The notes: generated by a model not told the origin, from the letters alone. A stretch of 49,926 bases of DNA from Chloroflexota bacterium (GCA_013698095.1 JACCVQ010000261.1:1-49926); one strand, 5' to 3'. Counted from the first letter of the stretch, positions 1 to 9,424 are shown. Translations and numbers: made by a program.

Positions 1-3000
1 CCCTGGGCCTGGCCCGCGCCCGACCCGCCGACGGGCGGCGACCCCGTCCCGACGACGAGGGCAAGCGCGTCGGCCGCGGCCGGCAGCCAGGCAGCGTCCC
101 CGTCGAATCGGACATGCACCTCGTGGATGCCGGGACCCAGATCGATCGGGTCCGTGGCGAGCTGGGCGAGTCCATCGGGGCCTGTCGTGGCGCGGCAGGC
201 GCCGCCCGGGCAGGGGGCCGTACCATCGTCGAAGGTGAACGTCGCGGCCCGGCCAGCGATCGGCGCGCCGTCCGCGGAGGTGAGCCGGGCCGCCAGGCGG
301 CCCGCAGTGCCCTGGCGGAACACGTGGTCGCCTTCGTAGGCCAGCGCGCTGGCGGCAGGCGGGCCGCTTGCGGCGATCTCGTCGAGGGTCAGCCGGAACG
401 AGCCCATGTCGCCGATCGGGCCGAACGGTCCCCGGCCGATCCGGGCCCGGTTGACCGCGACGTAGTGGCGTCCGGCGGCCGGCGATGGCAGGACGACGCT
501 CGTCGGGTCCGCACCGGTCGACGGCCCGCGTTGGCCCTGGGCGGCGGCATCGCTGACGCCCGGTGCGGCGAACGGATGGCTGCTCGCGAGCAGGTCGAAG
601 CGGGCGTCGTAGACATAGATGTCGTACGTCTCGTCGCCGGCCGCCGTGTCGGCGACGGCGAAGCGTGCCTCACGGAGGCCCGTCCCGAGCTCGACCGGGT
701 AGACCCGCCAGTCGGCGGTGGCCCCAGCGGCCGCACCGGCGGCGGACGGCCACAGGGTGTCGTCCTTGGCGAAGACGTCGTGTTCGGACGCGATCGCTGC
801 CTGGGGGGCAGGGGCGTTGGCGGGTGCCGCGTCCGGATCGTGCAGGGCGACCGCGGCGAAGACCGGGATCCGGAGGGTCGCGCCGGTGCTCGTCCGGGCG
901 AGGACGGTTCCTGTGTAGAGCCCGGCCGCAGCCGAAGTTGGGACGTCGAGGCCGAACGTGACGGTCGCGTCGCCGCCCTGGGCAATCGACGTCGCGGTGG
1001 GGAGCCTGACGGCCCAATCGGAAGGAATTGCCCGGCTGCCGTCGGATGGAGCGCCCGGCGTGAAGGAGAAGGTCACGGTCGTCGCCGCGGCCCCGGGCGC
1101 GGCATGGACGATGAACTGCTGGTTGGCGGAGGCGCCCGCGCCGATCGAGCCCACCTGCCAGCTGCCCTGCAGGTCGCGTGGGCCGGTGCCGGCGTCCACG
1201 CCCGTGCCCGACGCCGCGCTGTAGATCACCCAGCCGTCGCGGACCGCCGAGATGGCCCGCCCGACGTTCAGCTTGCCCGCGCCCTCGGCCAATGGCCCGA
1301 CCGCCGGGTCGGCCGCACCGTTGCGGACCTCGTACAGGGTCACCGAGCCGAGGCTTTCGGCAACGGCGGCGCCGATCAGGTCGGCGAAGAAGCAGTAGGT
1401 CGGATCGATCGCGTCGAGGATGTCGCGCGGGCATGCGACACGCGTCCCGGCGTCGGTCGTAAGGATCCAGCGCGACTCCTCGAGGCCGCTGGTCGCCGTG
1501 TTCATCAGGGCCGCCCGGAGCAGGGCGTGAGCCGGCGCCCGAAGGCCACCGATCCCGGATGAGCCGGACGGATCCGCCCCGCCGTGGGCGTCGCGATAGG
1601 CCTCGAGGACGAGGGCGGCGCTGCCGGCCGTCGTCGGAGCGGCCATCGAGGTCCCCGACGCCGTGGCGTAGAGCGGGTCGGCCCGGGTTCCGCGGTTCAG
1701 GTCGTTGCCGGCGAGGGCGCCGCCCGTCGTGGATTGGGCAGACACGATCGCGTAGCCCGGTGCGACCAGGTCCGGCCGGAGCCAGAGGTCGCCAGACGGC
1801 CCGCGTGACGAGAAGGAGGCCACCGACGCGCCCTGGGTTCCGACACCGCCGCGGCAGTCGTTATCGGCCGCGGACGGCGAACGCGGGTGGCGATAGCCGG
1901 CGCACGTGTCGCCGGACTGCGTGTCGTCGTGGTTCAGGTCCCAGTCCTTGGCCGACGCCCCGACCGACAGCGCCTGGGCCGCCGAGCCGGGCGTCTCGAG
2001 GACGCTGCCGATGTACGGCCCGCTGTTGCCCGCCGCGGCGACGATCAGGGTCCCGTAGCGAACCGCGAGGCGATTGACGACGAGCGAGACGAGATCCGCG
2101 TCCTGGCCTGAGTTCAGGCGGGTCGGGCGCGCCTCCGAGCCGAGGCTGAGGTTGACGATGTCCGCCCCGATCGCGCAGCCGGTCGGCCCGCTCTCGGCCG
2201 GCAGCGCCGCCCACTCGAGGGCTGCGATCAGGTCGCTGTTCACGCCGGCTCCGGCGTCGGTCAGGACTTTACCGACCGCCAGCTCGGCGTCAGGAGCGAT
2301 GCCGGCGTAGCGGCCATTGTCGGCTGTCGTCGGGCCGCCCTCGGCGGTGCCCGTGGCGATTGCAGCGACGTGCGTCCCGTGGCCGTGGCCATCACCGGCG
2401 AACGGGGCGCAGCCACCGCCGTTGAAGTTGCGGGCGTCGACGACCTTGGCCCCGGCCGGTGGCAGGACCGCCGACCAGCGCCGGAAGTCGAGGTCGTCGA
2501 GGTCCGGATGGACGGGATCATGGCCGGTGTCGAGGACCGCGATCCGGACGCCGGCGCCAGTGCGGCCGACGGCCCACTGATCGAGCGCTCCGACGTCGGC
2601 CGGACCGCCGCGGGTCTGATCGGGCAGGGGCTCGGCACCGGGCGGGTCGGCGAGCGCGACGACGACCTCGACTGGCGCGAGCCACTGGACCCACGGCAGG
2701 GCCGCGACGCGAAGAACAGCCACCGGCAACCCGGCGAGGGCGACCGCGTCGACGGTCCGGTAGGTTCGCAGGAGTCGCCCGCCTGCCGCCTCGAGGGCGG
2801 CCCGGCGCGTGGCGTCGAGCGGCCCGCTGAGAACGGCGAAGAAGGCGACCTCGTTCGCTCCCAGGCCCGGGACCAGGCCGCGCAGCCGGGGATCGGCGGA
2901 GACATCGCCCGCGACGAGCGCGGCGAGGTCCGAGCGGAGCTTGGGCGTCGGGTCGGTCGGCGCTGCCGCCGCCGGCGGGGCAGCGGAGGACTGGGCGGTC

Positions 3001-3122
3001 AGAGATGCATCACTCGAGCGGCCAAGGGCGGCCGCCGGAAACGCGACCCCGGTTCCGACGAGCGCGACGGTGACGAGAGCCGCGGCGCCGCGGATCCGCC
3101 GCGGCCTGGGGCGCCGCGCCAT
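1..3122 (-). CDS. Secreted subtilisin-like (S8) serine protease, 3' end outside window
   Basis: This is an open frame of 1040 codons from ATG 3120-3122 that runs off the left edge without a stop. An Arg-rich n-region followed by an Ala/Val-rich hydrophobic stretch (residues about 1-34) looks like a signal peptide. A proregion-like stretch follows. The S8 triad is visible: Asp198 in VLDTG, His248 in HGTHVA and Ser492 in SGTSMAAP, with an oxyanion Asn in AAAGNSG. After the catalytic domain come beta-rich segments resembling fibronectin-like or pre-peptidase repeats, and the visible end is a Gly/Ser/Pro-rich linker. Expected role: extracellular or surface protein degradation (family knowledge). 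It lies 79 bp downstream of the TrmB-type regulator on the same strand and may be co-transcribed with it. Overlapping frames on both strands are long only because of high GC. Confidence 0.93.
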   Translation of the reverse strand, partial: MARRPRPRRIRGAAALVTVALVGTGVAFPAAALGRSSDASLTAQSSAAPPAAAAPTDPTPKLRSDLAALVAGDVSADPRLRGLVPGLGANEVAFFAVLSGPLDATRRAALEAAGGRLLRTYRTVDAVALAGLPVAVLRVAALPWVQWLAPVEVVVALADPPGAEPLPDQTRGGPADVGALDQWAVGRTGAGVRIAVLDTGHDPVHPDLDDLDFRRWSAVLPPAGAKVVDARNFNGGGCAPFAGDGHGHGTHVAAIATGTAEGGPTTADNGRYAGIAPDAELAVGKVLTDAGAGVNSDLIAALEWAALPAESGPTGCAIGADIVNLSLGSEARPTRLNSGQDADLVSLVVNRLAVRYGTLIVAAAGNSGPYIGSVLETPGSAAQALSVGASAKDWDLNHDDTQSGDTCAGYRHPRSPSAADNDCRGGVGTQGASVASFSSRGPSGDLWLRPDLVAPGYAIVSAQSTTGGALAGNDLNRGTRADPLYATASGTSMAAPTTAGSAALVLEAYRDAHGGADPSGSSGIGGLRAPAHALLRAALMNTATSGLEESRWILTTDAGTRVACPRDILDAIDPTYCFFADLIGAAVAESLGSVTLYEVRNGAADPAVGPLAEGAGKLNVGRAISAVRDGWVIYSAASGTGVDAGTGPRDLQGSWQVGSIGAGASANQQFIVHAAPGAAATTVTFSFTPGAPSDGSRAIPSDWAVRLPTATSIAQGGDATVTFGLDVPTSAAAGLYTGTVLARTSTGATLRIPVFAAVALHDPDAAPANAPAPQAAIASEHDVFAKDDTLWPSAAGAAAGATADWRVYPVELGTGLREARFAVADTAAGDETYDIYVYDARFDLLASSHPFAAPGVSDAAAQGQRGPSTGADPTSVVLPSPAAGRHYVAVNRARIGRGPFGPIGDMGSFRLTLDEIAASGPPAASALAYEGDHVFRQGTAGRLAARLTSADGAPIAGRAATFTFDDGTAPCPGGACRATTGPDGLAQLATDPIDLGPGIHEVHVRFDGDAAWLPAAADALALVVGTGSPPVGGSGAGQAQ

Positions 3123-3201
3123 CAGGTGTCCGTCCCCGCGATGTCTCGGTTCATGTGCGTCGGAGCTCCTCGGAGGTCCCGGCGCCCTCTCCCGTGGGCG
3201 G

Positions 3202-4032
3202 TCAGGCGGTCTGCGTGCGACGGTTGACGCGGAGGTCGTAGGCCTGCTCGAAGGTCAGGCCGTGATCCCAGACGGACTGGAAGGAGATCTTCAGGGTCCG
3301 GGCCAGCGCCGGATGCTCGACGACCATGATCGTCAGCTCGGACGGTCCGGCCACCGGATCCTGCATCCCGAACATGACGATCGACTCATCGATGATCACG
3401 AGCTTGAGCGGAACCTCCTCGGCGAAGCGGGCCTCCTCGCCGGCCTCGACGAAGCGCCGGACGCCCTCGGTCGTGGCTGGATCGTCGAGGATGGACAGCT
3501 CGTACACGCTCCGCGCCACGTGGGTCCGGCTGACCTGGATGCCCTCGTCGTTCTCCTGGGGTGGCGTCGCGTACGGCGGCTTGGTGAAGACGAGGATCTC
3601 CCGCTTCACGCCTGCCTGAAGCTCGGCGAAGCGCTCGTTGATCGCCCCGCGGTCGCGCAGGATCTCGATGTAGTCGAGTGGGTCGCTGTGGGTCTGGCCG
3701 GCCGTGAACTCTGGTCCGAGCGTCGTCGCGACCTCGGCAGCGTCGCGCTCCAGGTCCACGAGGCCGCGGCGATGCGTGGCGACCAATCGCTCGATCGCGA
3801 GCTCCGGGGCGATCGCCGCGTACTTGACGACGTTGCCCGGCCGGGTCGAGGCGAGGCCCTTCTCCACGAGCGTGCCGAGGACGTCATAGATCCGCTGGCG
3901 CGGGACGCCCGACTGGCGCGCCACCTGGGCGGCCGTGTAGGCGTCGCGTCGGACGAGGGCGAGGTAGGCGCGGGCCTCGTAGGTCGTCAGCCCGAGACGG
4001 ACCAGCCTGTCAACGAGAGCAGCGGCATCCAC
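3202..4032 (-). CDS. TrmB-family winged-helix transcriptional regulator
   Basis: A 276-aa protein. Residues about 8-75 form a TrmB-type winged helix: the LGLTTYEARAYLAL helix, then a recognition segment around SGVPRQRIYDVLGTL and the wing. A helical linker (about 80-105) and an alpha/beta effector domain follow, with a phospholipase-D-like look around VKREILVFTKPP. TrmB proteins usually sense sugars or metabolites; the ligand here is unknown. I chose the GTG at 4032 rather than the upstream frame start at 4125 because a near-perfect promoter (TTGACA, 17 bp, TACGCT) ends 6 nt before it, which would make the transcript leaderless. The promoter spacer contains a perfect dyad, suggesting autoregulation. 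The secreted protease downstream is a possible target. Confidence 0.88.
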   Translation of the reverse strand: MDAAALVDRLVRLGLTTYEARAYLALVRRDAYTAAQVARQSGVPRQRIYDVLGTLVEKGLASTRPGNVVKYAAIAPELAIERLVATHRRGLVDLERDAAEVATTLGPEFTAGQTHSDPLDYIEILRDRGAINERFAELQAGVKREILVFTKPPYATPPQENDEGIQVSRTHVARSVYELSILDDPATTEGVRRFVEAGEEARFAEEVPLKLVIIDESIVMFGMQDPVAGPSELTIMVVEHPALARTLKISFQSVWDHGLTFEQAYDLRVNRRTQTA

Positions 4033-4038
4033 CCTCGG

Positions 4039-4067
4039 AGCGTATGTACCACGGGTGGTGGTGTCAA
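4039..4067 (-). promoter_or_regulatory. Promoter and dyad operator of the TrmB-type regulator
   Basis: Read on the minus strand: -35 TTGACA (4062-4067), 17-bp spacer, -10 TACGCT (4039-4044), then 6 nt to GTG 4030-4032. The spacer holds a perfect inverted repeat, ACCAC (4048-4052) and GTGGT (4055-4059), separated by 2 nt. A protein bound there would block RNA polymerase. Confidence 0.75.
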
Positions 4068-4302
4068 CGGTCGGATTGGCGGGCGGACTCCGGCCGTCCC
4101 GGCGCCTTTGGTGCAGCCAATGCACGAACGGACGTTCGGACGCCCGGCCCCGTCCTACGAAGGCTGCGATCCGCCCTGCCGCCCGTTATCCCGTGCAGAC
4201 AACGGGTCAGACCTCGCCCGAGCGACAGCCCAGCCGTCGGTTGACCCAGTCGGTGCATGATCGATCCGCGAGACGACAAGGCCGTCGGGGCTCGCCAACT
4301 CG

Positions 4303-4336
4303 AACGTTTACGTTAACGGCAAGGTTCTGTTAGGCT
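4303..4336 (+). promoter_or_regulatory. MerR-type promoter/operator
   Basis: -35 TTTACG (4307-4312), 18-bp spacer, -10 TAGGCT (4331-4336), then 6 nt to GTG 4343. The imperfect dyad TAACGG (4314-4319) / CTGTTA (4327-4332) lies within the spacer and -10. This is the arrangement MerR-family activators use to twist a long-spaced promoter. A second dyad, AACGT (4303-4307) / ACGTT (4310-4314), overlaps the -35. Confidence 0.6.
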
Positions 4337-4342
4337 TCGCCG

Positions 4343-4885
4343 GTGAGCCAATCCGCCCAATCGACCCCCCCGGACCTGGAAGCGCCACTGCGCAAGATCC
4401 AGGAAGTCGCGGCCGAGCTCGGCCTGACCGCCCGCGCCATCCGCTACTACGAAGAGGTCGGGTTGCTCGCGCCCGCGGCCCGCTCCGGCGGTGCCTACCG
4501 TCTCTACGACCCCGACGACGTCGAGCGCCTGCGGTTCATCAAGGGACTCCGCGACGACGCCGGGTTCAGCTTGACCGAGATCGGCCAGCTGCTCGAGGAC
4601 GAGGCGATGCGGGCGCGTAACCGCGACCGCTTCCGGACGACCGACGACGCGACCGAGCGGCGCGCGATCATCGACGACACGCTCGTCAGGGTCGAGCGCC
4701 AGATCGACACGCTGCGCGACAAGATGACCCGGCTTGCCGGCATGATCGAGGAGGCCGAGGGCCGGCGCGACCATCTCCGGGTCCACCTCGCCGAACTCGA
4801 CGCGGGACGCGAGCCGGAGCCCCACGTCCACACGCGATCGGGTTCCCGGCCGCTCGCCGGTTCATCCGGCCGGACTGCCCCATGA
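4343..4885 (+). CDS. MerR-family transcriptional regulator
   Basis: A 180-aa protein with an N-terminal MerR helix-turn-helix and wing (residues about 16-85; IRYYEEVGLL, SGGAYRLYDPDDVERLRFI), then a long helical dimerisation region (about 105-150) and a basic, probably disordered tail. No clustered metal-binding Cys is seen, so a drug or organic ligand is more likely than a metal (inference). The GTG start lies 6 nt after a -10 hexamer and lacks a Shine-Dalgarno sequence. Its stop overlaps the next start by 4 bp, so it is translationally coupled to the MFS exporter and very probably controls it. Confidence 0.9.
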   Translation: MSQSAQSTPPDLEAPLRKIQEVAAELGLTARAIRYYEEVGLLAPAARSGGAYRLYDPDDVERLRFIKGLRDDAGFSLTEIGQLLEDEAMRARNRDRFRTTDDATERRAIIDDTLVRVERQIDTLRDKMTRLAGMIEEAEGRRDHLRVHLAELDAGREPEPHVHTRSGSRPLAGSSGRTAP

Positions 4886-6231
4886 CGATCACGTTCAGCG
4901 GCGCGCGCGCCTTCCGCCACCGCAACTACCGCCTGTTCTTCGCCGGCCAGGCGATCTCGCTCGTCGGGACGTGGATGCAGCAGGTCGCGCAGGGCTGGCT
5001 CGTCCTCCAGCTGACCCACGACCCGCTCTGGCTCGGCCTCGTCGCTGTGGCCCAGTTCGGGCCGGTGATCCTGTTCGGGCTGTTCGGCGGGGTCATCGCC
5101 GATCAGCTCCCGAAACGGCAGACCCTGATGGCGACCCAGACCGCGGCGATGCTCCTTGCCTTCATCCTGTTCGGGCTCACCGCGACGGGCATCGTTCAGG
5201 TCTGGCACGTCATGATCCTCGGCGCCCTGCTCGGGATCGCCAACGCGGTCGACATGCCCGTCCGTCAGGCGTTCGCGGTCGAGATGGTCGGGCGCGACGA
5301 CATGGCCAACGCCGTCGGACTCAATGCCGCGCTCTTCAATGCGTCGCGGATCCTCGGCCCGGCGGCGGCAGGGCTCCTGATCGGCGCGTTCGACATCTCG
5401 ATCGCGTTCCTGATCAACGGACTCAGCTTCCTCGCCGTCCTGGCCAGCTACTTCGCCATGCGCGATCGCGAGATGCGTCCGGTGGCGGCGAGCCCGCGGC
5501 CGACGAGCTGGGCGGAGGTCCTCGCGAACCTGGCCGAGGGCGCTCGGTATGTCCGACAGACGCCGCGAGCGTTGCTCAGCGTCGTGATCGTCGGGCTGGC
5601 CGCGACCTTCGGGATGAACTTCCAGGTGCTCGTGCCGCCGCTGGCCGACACCGTCCTCAATGTCGGTGCGTCCGGCTTCGGATTCCTCATGGCCGCCTCC
5701 GGCGTCGGTTCGACGGTCGCCGCCCTGTGGGTCGCGTTCAAGAGGCGACCAGGCCCGCGCCCGATCGCGCTCGGGGCAATCGCTCTGGGCCTTGGTTTGA
5801 CCGTGCTTTCTCTCTCGACGTCCTTTCCGCTCTCGCTCGCCGCGATGACGATTTCCGGCGCGGGTGCGATCGCGATGGCGGTGTCGGCCAACGCCACGAT
5901 CCAGCTCGCCGTCCCGGATCAGCTCCGGGGCCGCGTGATGAGTGTCTATACGACCGCATTCGCGGGCTCCGTGCCAGCGGGAGGGTTGCTGATGGGGGCG
6001 ATCGCGTCCGCCTGGAGCGTACAGCTGGCGCTCCTGATCGGTGCCCTCGTCACGACCGCCATCGGCGTCGGCGGCTGGTTCTGGCTGCGCAGGATAGAGG
6101 CGCGCACGCCGCGCGGCGTGCCGGCGCCGAGACCCCAGCGCGTCCAGACGGCGGTCGCGACCGCCGATATTGGCGCGATCGACCCGGAAGGTTCCTCGGC
6201 GGGCGTGGTCTCGAGCGCGCGGCCGCGGTAG
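4882..6231 (+). CDS. MFS efflux transporter, EntS-like (MFS_3 type)
   Basis: A 449-aa polytopic membrane protein with about 12 hydrophobic segments. The N-terminus (FRHRNYRLFFAGQAISLVGTWMQ) is typical of the EntS/MFS_3 exporter subfamily, as is the loop after TM2 with GGVIADQLPKR. The length matches the family. The last 50 residues are polar and probably cytoplasmic. It starts inside the stop of the MerR gene (ATGA overlap), so the pair looks like a drug- or siderophore-efflux unit induced by its substrate. The substrate cannot be read from sequence. The gene converges on the helicase, whose stop lies 3 bp away. Confidence 0.9.
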   Translation: MTITFSGARAFRHRNYRLFFAGQAISLVGTWMQQVAQGWLVLQLTHDPLWLGLVAVAQFGPVILFGLFGGVIADQLPKRQTLMATQTAAMLLAFILFGLTATGIVQVWHVMILGALLGIANAVDMPVRQAFAVEMVGRDDMANAVGLNAALFNASRILGPAAAGLLIGAFDISIAFLINGLSFLAVLASYFAMRDREMRPVAASPRPTSWAEVLANLAEGARYVRQTPRALLSVVIVGLAATFGMNFQVLVPPLADTVLNVGASGFGFLMAASGVGSTVAALWVAFKRRPGPRPIALGAIALGLGLTVLSLSTSFPLSLAAMTISGAGAIAMAVSANATIQLAVPDQLRGRVMSVYTTAFAGSVPAGGLLMGAIASAWSVQLALLIGALVTTAIGVGGWFWLRRIEARTPRGVPAPRPQRVQTAVATADIGAIDPEGSSAGVVSSARPR

Positions 6232-6234
6232 CCG

Positions 6235-9200
6235 TCAGCCGGCGGCGACCTTCGCGTCCTGGAAGAATCCGGCCGGCATCGGTCGTTCGAGTTGCCAGGT
6301 CACGCGCATTGGCCGACTTGACTCGTGGCTGACATACGCCGCGAATCCCAGACACGTGTACGGGATTGTTTCGCCGCGCGAGTCGCGCTTGCGTTCACGA
6401 ACGAATAGGACGATCTCGTCGCCGGTTTCCCGATGATGGATGTAGCGCTGACCTGACTTCGACTCGGGGCTCGTTGTGCTCTGGGACTCCCAATGGAAGA
6501 GGGTCGGGGAGATCGGATAGTCCTCGTATCTGGTTGTGGGCGAGTAATCGCCGTCGCCCTTCTCGAGCGTGACGAAGAACAGATCTGCCTTCTCCCCCTC
6601 AACGCGGACAACTCCCTCTCGGATGTCCCGGAGCATGCCGTTGGAACCCGTCAGCCCGAACCCAGCCACGATCTCGTACAGGTTGTAGGTGGCATGACTG
6701 TGTAGCGGACGCGGAGACCGCACGTCGAGGGGCCGGGTGTCCGCCCGAGCCTGATCTCGACGCAACGAGAGCAGATCGAATAGTTCGACGCGCCGCGAAC
6801 GATCGGCCCACAACGAAGCGAAGCGCGGCTCCAATTGGGACAAGGGGACAGACCGTCCGCCGAGAGCCGCGAACAGCATGGCTTGCAGTCGGCCACCCCT
6901 CGAGTAGAGGGGTTGAAGCGACGGCGGTCGGTCTGAAGACAGCCAGCCGATCCACGCGTCAAACCGCTCGTTGTCGTCGACGTGAAGGAGCCGTCCAAAC
7001 GCCCGATCAAGGTCGATCGCTTCGGATTGGGCGACAACGCCCGGGAATGCCAGCGCTCGGAGAGTGGTGAAGGAGTGGCCCGCCGAAGGGCGAGCGTAGA
7101 TGTCGACGATGTCCCGTCCGGTTGCCTGGAGGTATTCCGGCAGTCGGGTGTTCGCCGATAACTGACGAAGATCCTGAGCGAGGGCCTTACGGTTTGTCCA
7201 CGTGGCGGACTTGAGGTTCTCGAGGACGATCTCTTGCGACAGTCGATCAAGCCGAATTGCGCAACCGGGCGGCGTGATCGGGAATGCTTCTTCGACGGCC
7301 CGGGCAATTTGTCGGCGCGTCCCACCAATCAAGGCCTGATACCGCACGTCGAAGCGATAGTCGCGGTGCGCCTGACCAATGAAGTCGAGGACAGTCAGGA
7401 CCGCCTTCCCTTCGGTCCTCCGAAGGCCTCTTCCGAGTTGCTGCAGGAAGATGGTTGCGCTCTCCGTCGGACGAAGTAGGAGGATCGTGTCGATTTCAGG
7501 AATGTCGACGCCTTCATTGAACAGGTCCACCGTAAAGATGGCCTGGATGTCGCCCTGCCGCAGTTGCGTCACGGCGGAGATCCTCTCGTCTGAGGGTGAT
7601 CCCGCGTGAAGCGCGATCGCCTTCAAGCCGGCGGCATTGAAGCGGTCGGCCATGAATCGTGCATGTGCCACGCTGACGCAGAAGCCCAGTGCTCGCATCG
7701 ACGTGGGAGATCCGACTTGCAGTTCGACTGCCTGGAGGATCCGGGCTGCCCTTTCGCGGTTCGTCAAATACGTCGCTTCCAACTCGCTGACGGCGTATTG
7801 GCCGCGCGAGAAGGTCAACCCTCGCAAGTCGGTACCGTCATGTGAGCCGAAGTAGTGGAATGGTGAGAGAAGACCTTGTTCGAGCGCTTGCCACAGGCGC
7901 ACTTCGCATGCGATTCGATCGTCGAACCAGTGAAGGATGGATTCGCCGTCGGCCCGTTCCGGTGTGGCCGTCAGACCGATCAGATACGCCGGTTGAAGCC
8001 GTTCGAGCAAACGCCGATAGGTCGCCGCCTCGGCGTGATGAAACTCATCGATGATCACGACGTCCCAACCGTTCGGATCGAGTTCGTCGGTCACCCGTTG
8101 AAGAGATTGGATCGATGCGAAGACCTGATCGAACGACTTGGGCCGCTCGCCGCCGATGTACCGTTCGCCGAAAGAGGCATCCTTTGTGACAAGTTGGAAG
8201 ACCAGCTGGCTCTGGCGAAGGATTTCGTCGCGGTGCGCGACGAACAGGAGCCGATGGTGCCCTTGTTCGCGGAGGCGCTTGTAGTCGAACGCTGACACCC
8301 ACGTCTTGCCGGTGCCGGTCGCCGCGACGACAAGGTTCCGTGTATGTCCGCGGCTGCGCTCGGCTGCGAGTTCTTCCAGCATCTGCGTCTGATGCGGCTG
8401 TGGTTGTATATCGAGATCGAGTGCGATCAGCCGCTCGACCGAAGACGCCGGGACAGGAGAACGCTGCTGTGCGAGGGCGTCTTCAAGCGCTCCGCCGTTG
8501 ATTGCCGGGTCGTATGTGACGAACGCGGAATCGTTCCAGTACTGCTCGAAGGTCGCGCGAACGCGATCCACGATCCCCTCGTTGTCCGACGCGCTGATCC
8601 TGACATTCCATTCCAGCCCATCGACAAGGGCAGATCGGGTCAGGTTCGAAGATCCGATGTAGGCCGTATGGAACCCTGTGATTCGCTCGAAGAGCCATGC
8701 CTTTGCGTGGAGCCTCGTTTGGTCCGTTTCGAATGAGACCTTGACCCGGCCGCCAAGTCGGATGATTTCGTCAAGTGCGCGCTTCTCGGTCGATCCTGTA
8801 TAGACGCTCGCGATCACTCTGAGATCGCCACCGCGCCGAACAAATGCCTCGAGTTCAGGCTTGATGACGTTGATCCCAGCGAATCTGACAAAGGCGCAGA
8901 GAAGGTCCACCCGGTCAGCACTCGCCAGCTCACGAGCGACCTCGGAGCCCACCTGGTAATCGCGATGCCCATTGACGAGAAGTGCACTCTCCCGCAGAGA
9001 GATGTGCGGACGGACCATCGGCAATGCCGCGGCAGAAGTCGGGCCGGGTCTATCGAGTTGCCGGAGGACGTCTCCGTCTGACGCTACCGAGTCGTCTTCG
9101 CGAACAGCTCCAGCTGCGGATGCGTCACGGAGGGTCTCCATGAGACGATTGACGACGTCGATGCGGGCATGCAATTGGTCGGGCCCTTCGCCGCCGATGG

Positions 9201-9378
9201 CCGAGATCGATCGACGAGTCGCGATCCGGACGTGATCGGCGAGGACATCGGCGATCAGTGCTTCATCAATCTGGCCCAGATCGGCCGACCAACCCGCGCG
9301 CTTGAGCTCCTCGATGGCATCTCGCAAGCCGAGGGTCACGAGGGACTCATAGAGACCCGGCGGGAGCTGCTCTACCAC
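6235..9378 (-). CDS. PLD-nuclease / superfamily II helicase / DUF3427 fusion
   Basis: A 1047-aa protein. Residues about 135-290 form a phospholipase-D-like (HKD) nuclease domain: H224-A-K226 and GSSN 242-245. Residues about 325-690 form an SF2 helicase: Walker A ATGTGKT (353-359), DEFH box (444-447), TATPER (470-475) and an arginine-finger motif QQLGRGLRR. The C-terminal third resembles DUF3427. The N-terminal 130 residues are unassigned. The architecture (COG3886 plus COG1061) is scattered among bacteria and often found in variable or defence-type loci. The gene is visibly less GC-rich than its neighbours, suggesting horizontal acquisition. GTG 9378 lies 6 nt after a TATCCT -10, so it appears to have its own leaderless promoter. 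Expected action: translocation on DNA with nicking or cleavage; the target is unknown. Confidence 0.93.
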   Translation of the reverse strand: MVEQLPPGLYESLVTLGLRDAIEELKRAGWSADLGQIDEALIADVLADHVRIATRRSISAIGGEGPDQLHARIDVVNRLMETLRDASAAGAVREDDSVASDGDVLRQLDRPGPTSAAALPMVRPHISLRESALLVNGHRDYQVGSEVARELASADRVDLLCAFVRFAGINVIKPELEAFVRRGGDLRVIASVYTGSTEKRALDEIIRLGGRVKVSFETDQTRLHAKAWLFERITGFHTAYIGSSNLTRSALVDGLEWNVRISASDNEGIVDRVRATFEQYWNDSAFVTYDPAINGGALEDALAQQRSPVPASSVERLIALDLDIQPQPHQTQMLEELAAERSRGHTRNLVVAATGTGKTWVSAFDYKRLREQGHHRLLFVAHRDEILRQSQLVFQLVTKDASFGERYIGGERPKSFDQVFASIQSLQRVTDELDPNGWDVVIIDEFHHAEAATYRRLLERLQPAYLIGLTATPERADGESILHWFDDRIACEVRLWQALEQGLLSPFHYFGSHDGTDLRGLTFSRGQYAVSELEATYLTNRERAARILQAVELQVGSPTSMRALGFCVSVAHARFMADRFNAAGLKAIALHAGSPSDERISAVTQLRQGDIQAIFTVDLFNEGVDIPEIDTILLLRPTESATIFLQQLGRGLRRTEGKAVLTVLDFIGQAHRDYRFDVRYQALIGGTRRQIARAVEEAFPITPPGCAIRLDRLSQEIVLENLKSATWTNRKALAQDLRQLSANTRLPEYLQATGRDIVDIYARPSAGHSFTTLRALAFPGVVAQSEAIDLDRAFGRLLHVDDNERFDAWIGWLSSDRPPSLQPLYSRGGRLQAMLFAALGGRSVPLSQLEPRFASLWADRSRRVELFDLLSLRRDQARADTRPLDVRSPRPLHSHATYNLYEIVAGFGLTGSNGMLRDIREGVVRVEGEKADLFFVTLEKGDGDYSPTTRYEDYPISPTLFHWESQSTTSPESKSGQRYIHHRETGDEIVLFVRERKRDSRGETIPYTCLGFAAYVSHESSRPMRVTWQLERPMPAGFFQDAKVAAG

Positions 9379-9384
9379 GGGACC

Positions 9385-9390
9385 AGGATA
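9385..9390 (-). promoter_or_regulatory. -10 element of the PLD-helicase gene
   Basis: TATCCT on the minus strand, followed by 6 nt (GGTCCC) and GTG 9376-9378. No Shine-Dalgarno sequence fits between them, which supports both a leaderless transcript and the chosen start. Confidence 0.55.
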
Positions 9391-9424
9391 CGTTCCGGTG
9401 TCGCGCCGAATCGACCTTACCCAG

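Noticed and set aside
114..3227. Several long plus-strand and alternative minus-strand ORFs (up to 483 aa) across the protease
   Set aside because: They are Arg/Gly/Pro-rich shadows of the S8 protease and TrmB gene. Only the minus-strand frame from 3122 has family motifs.
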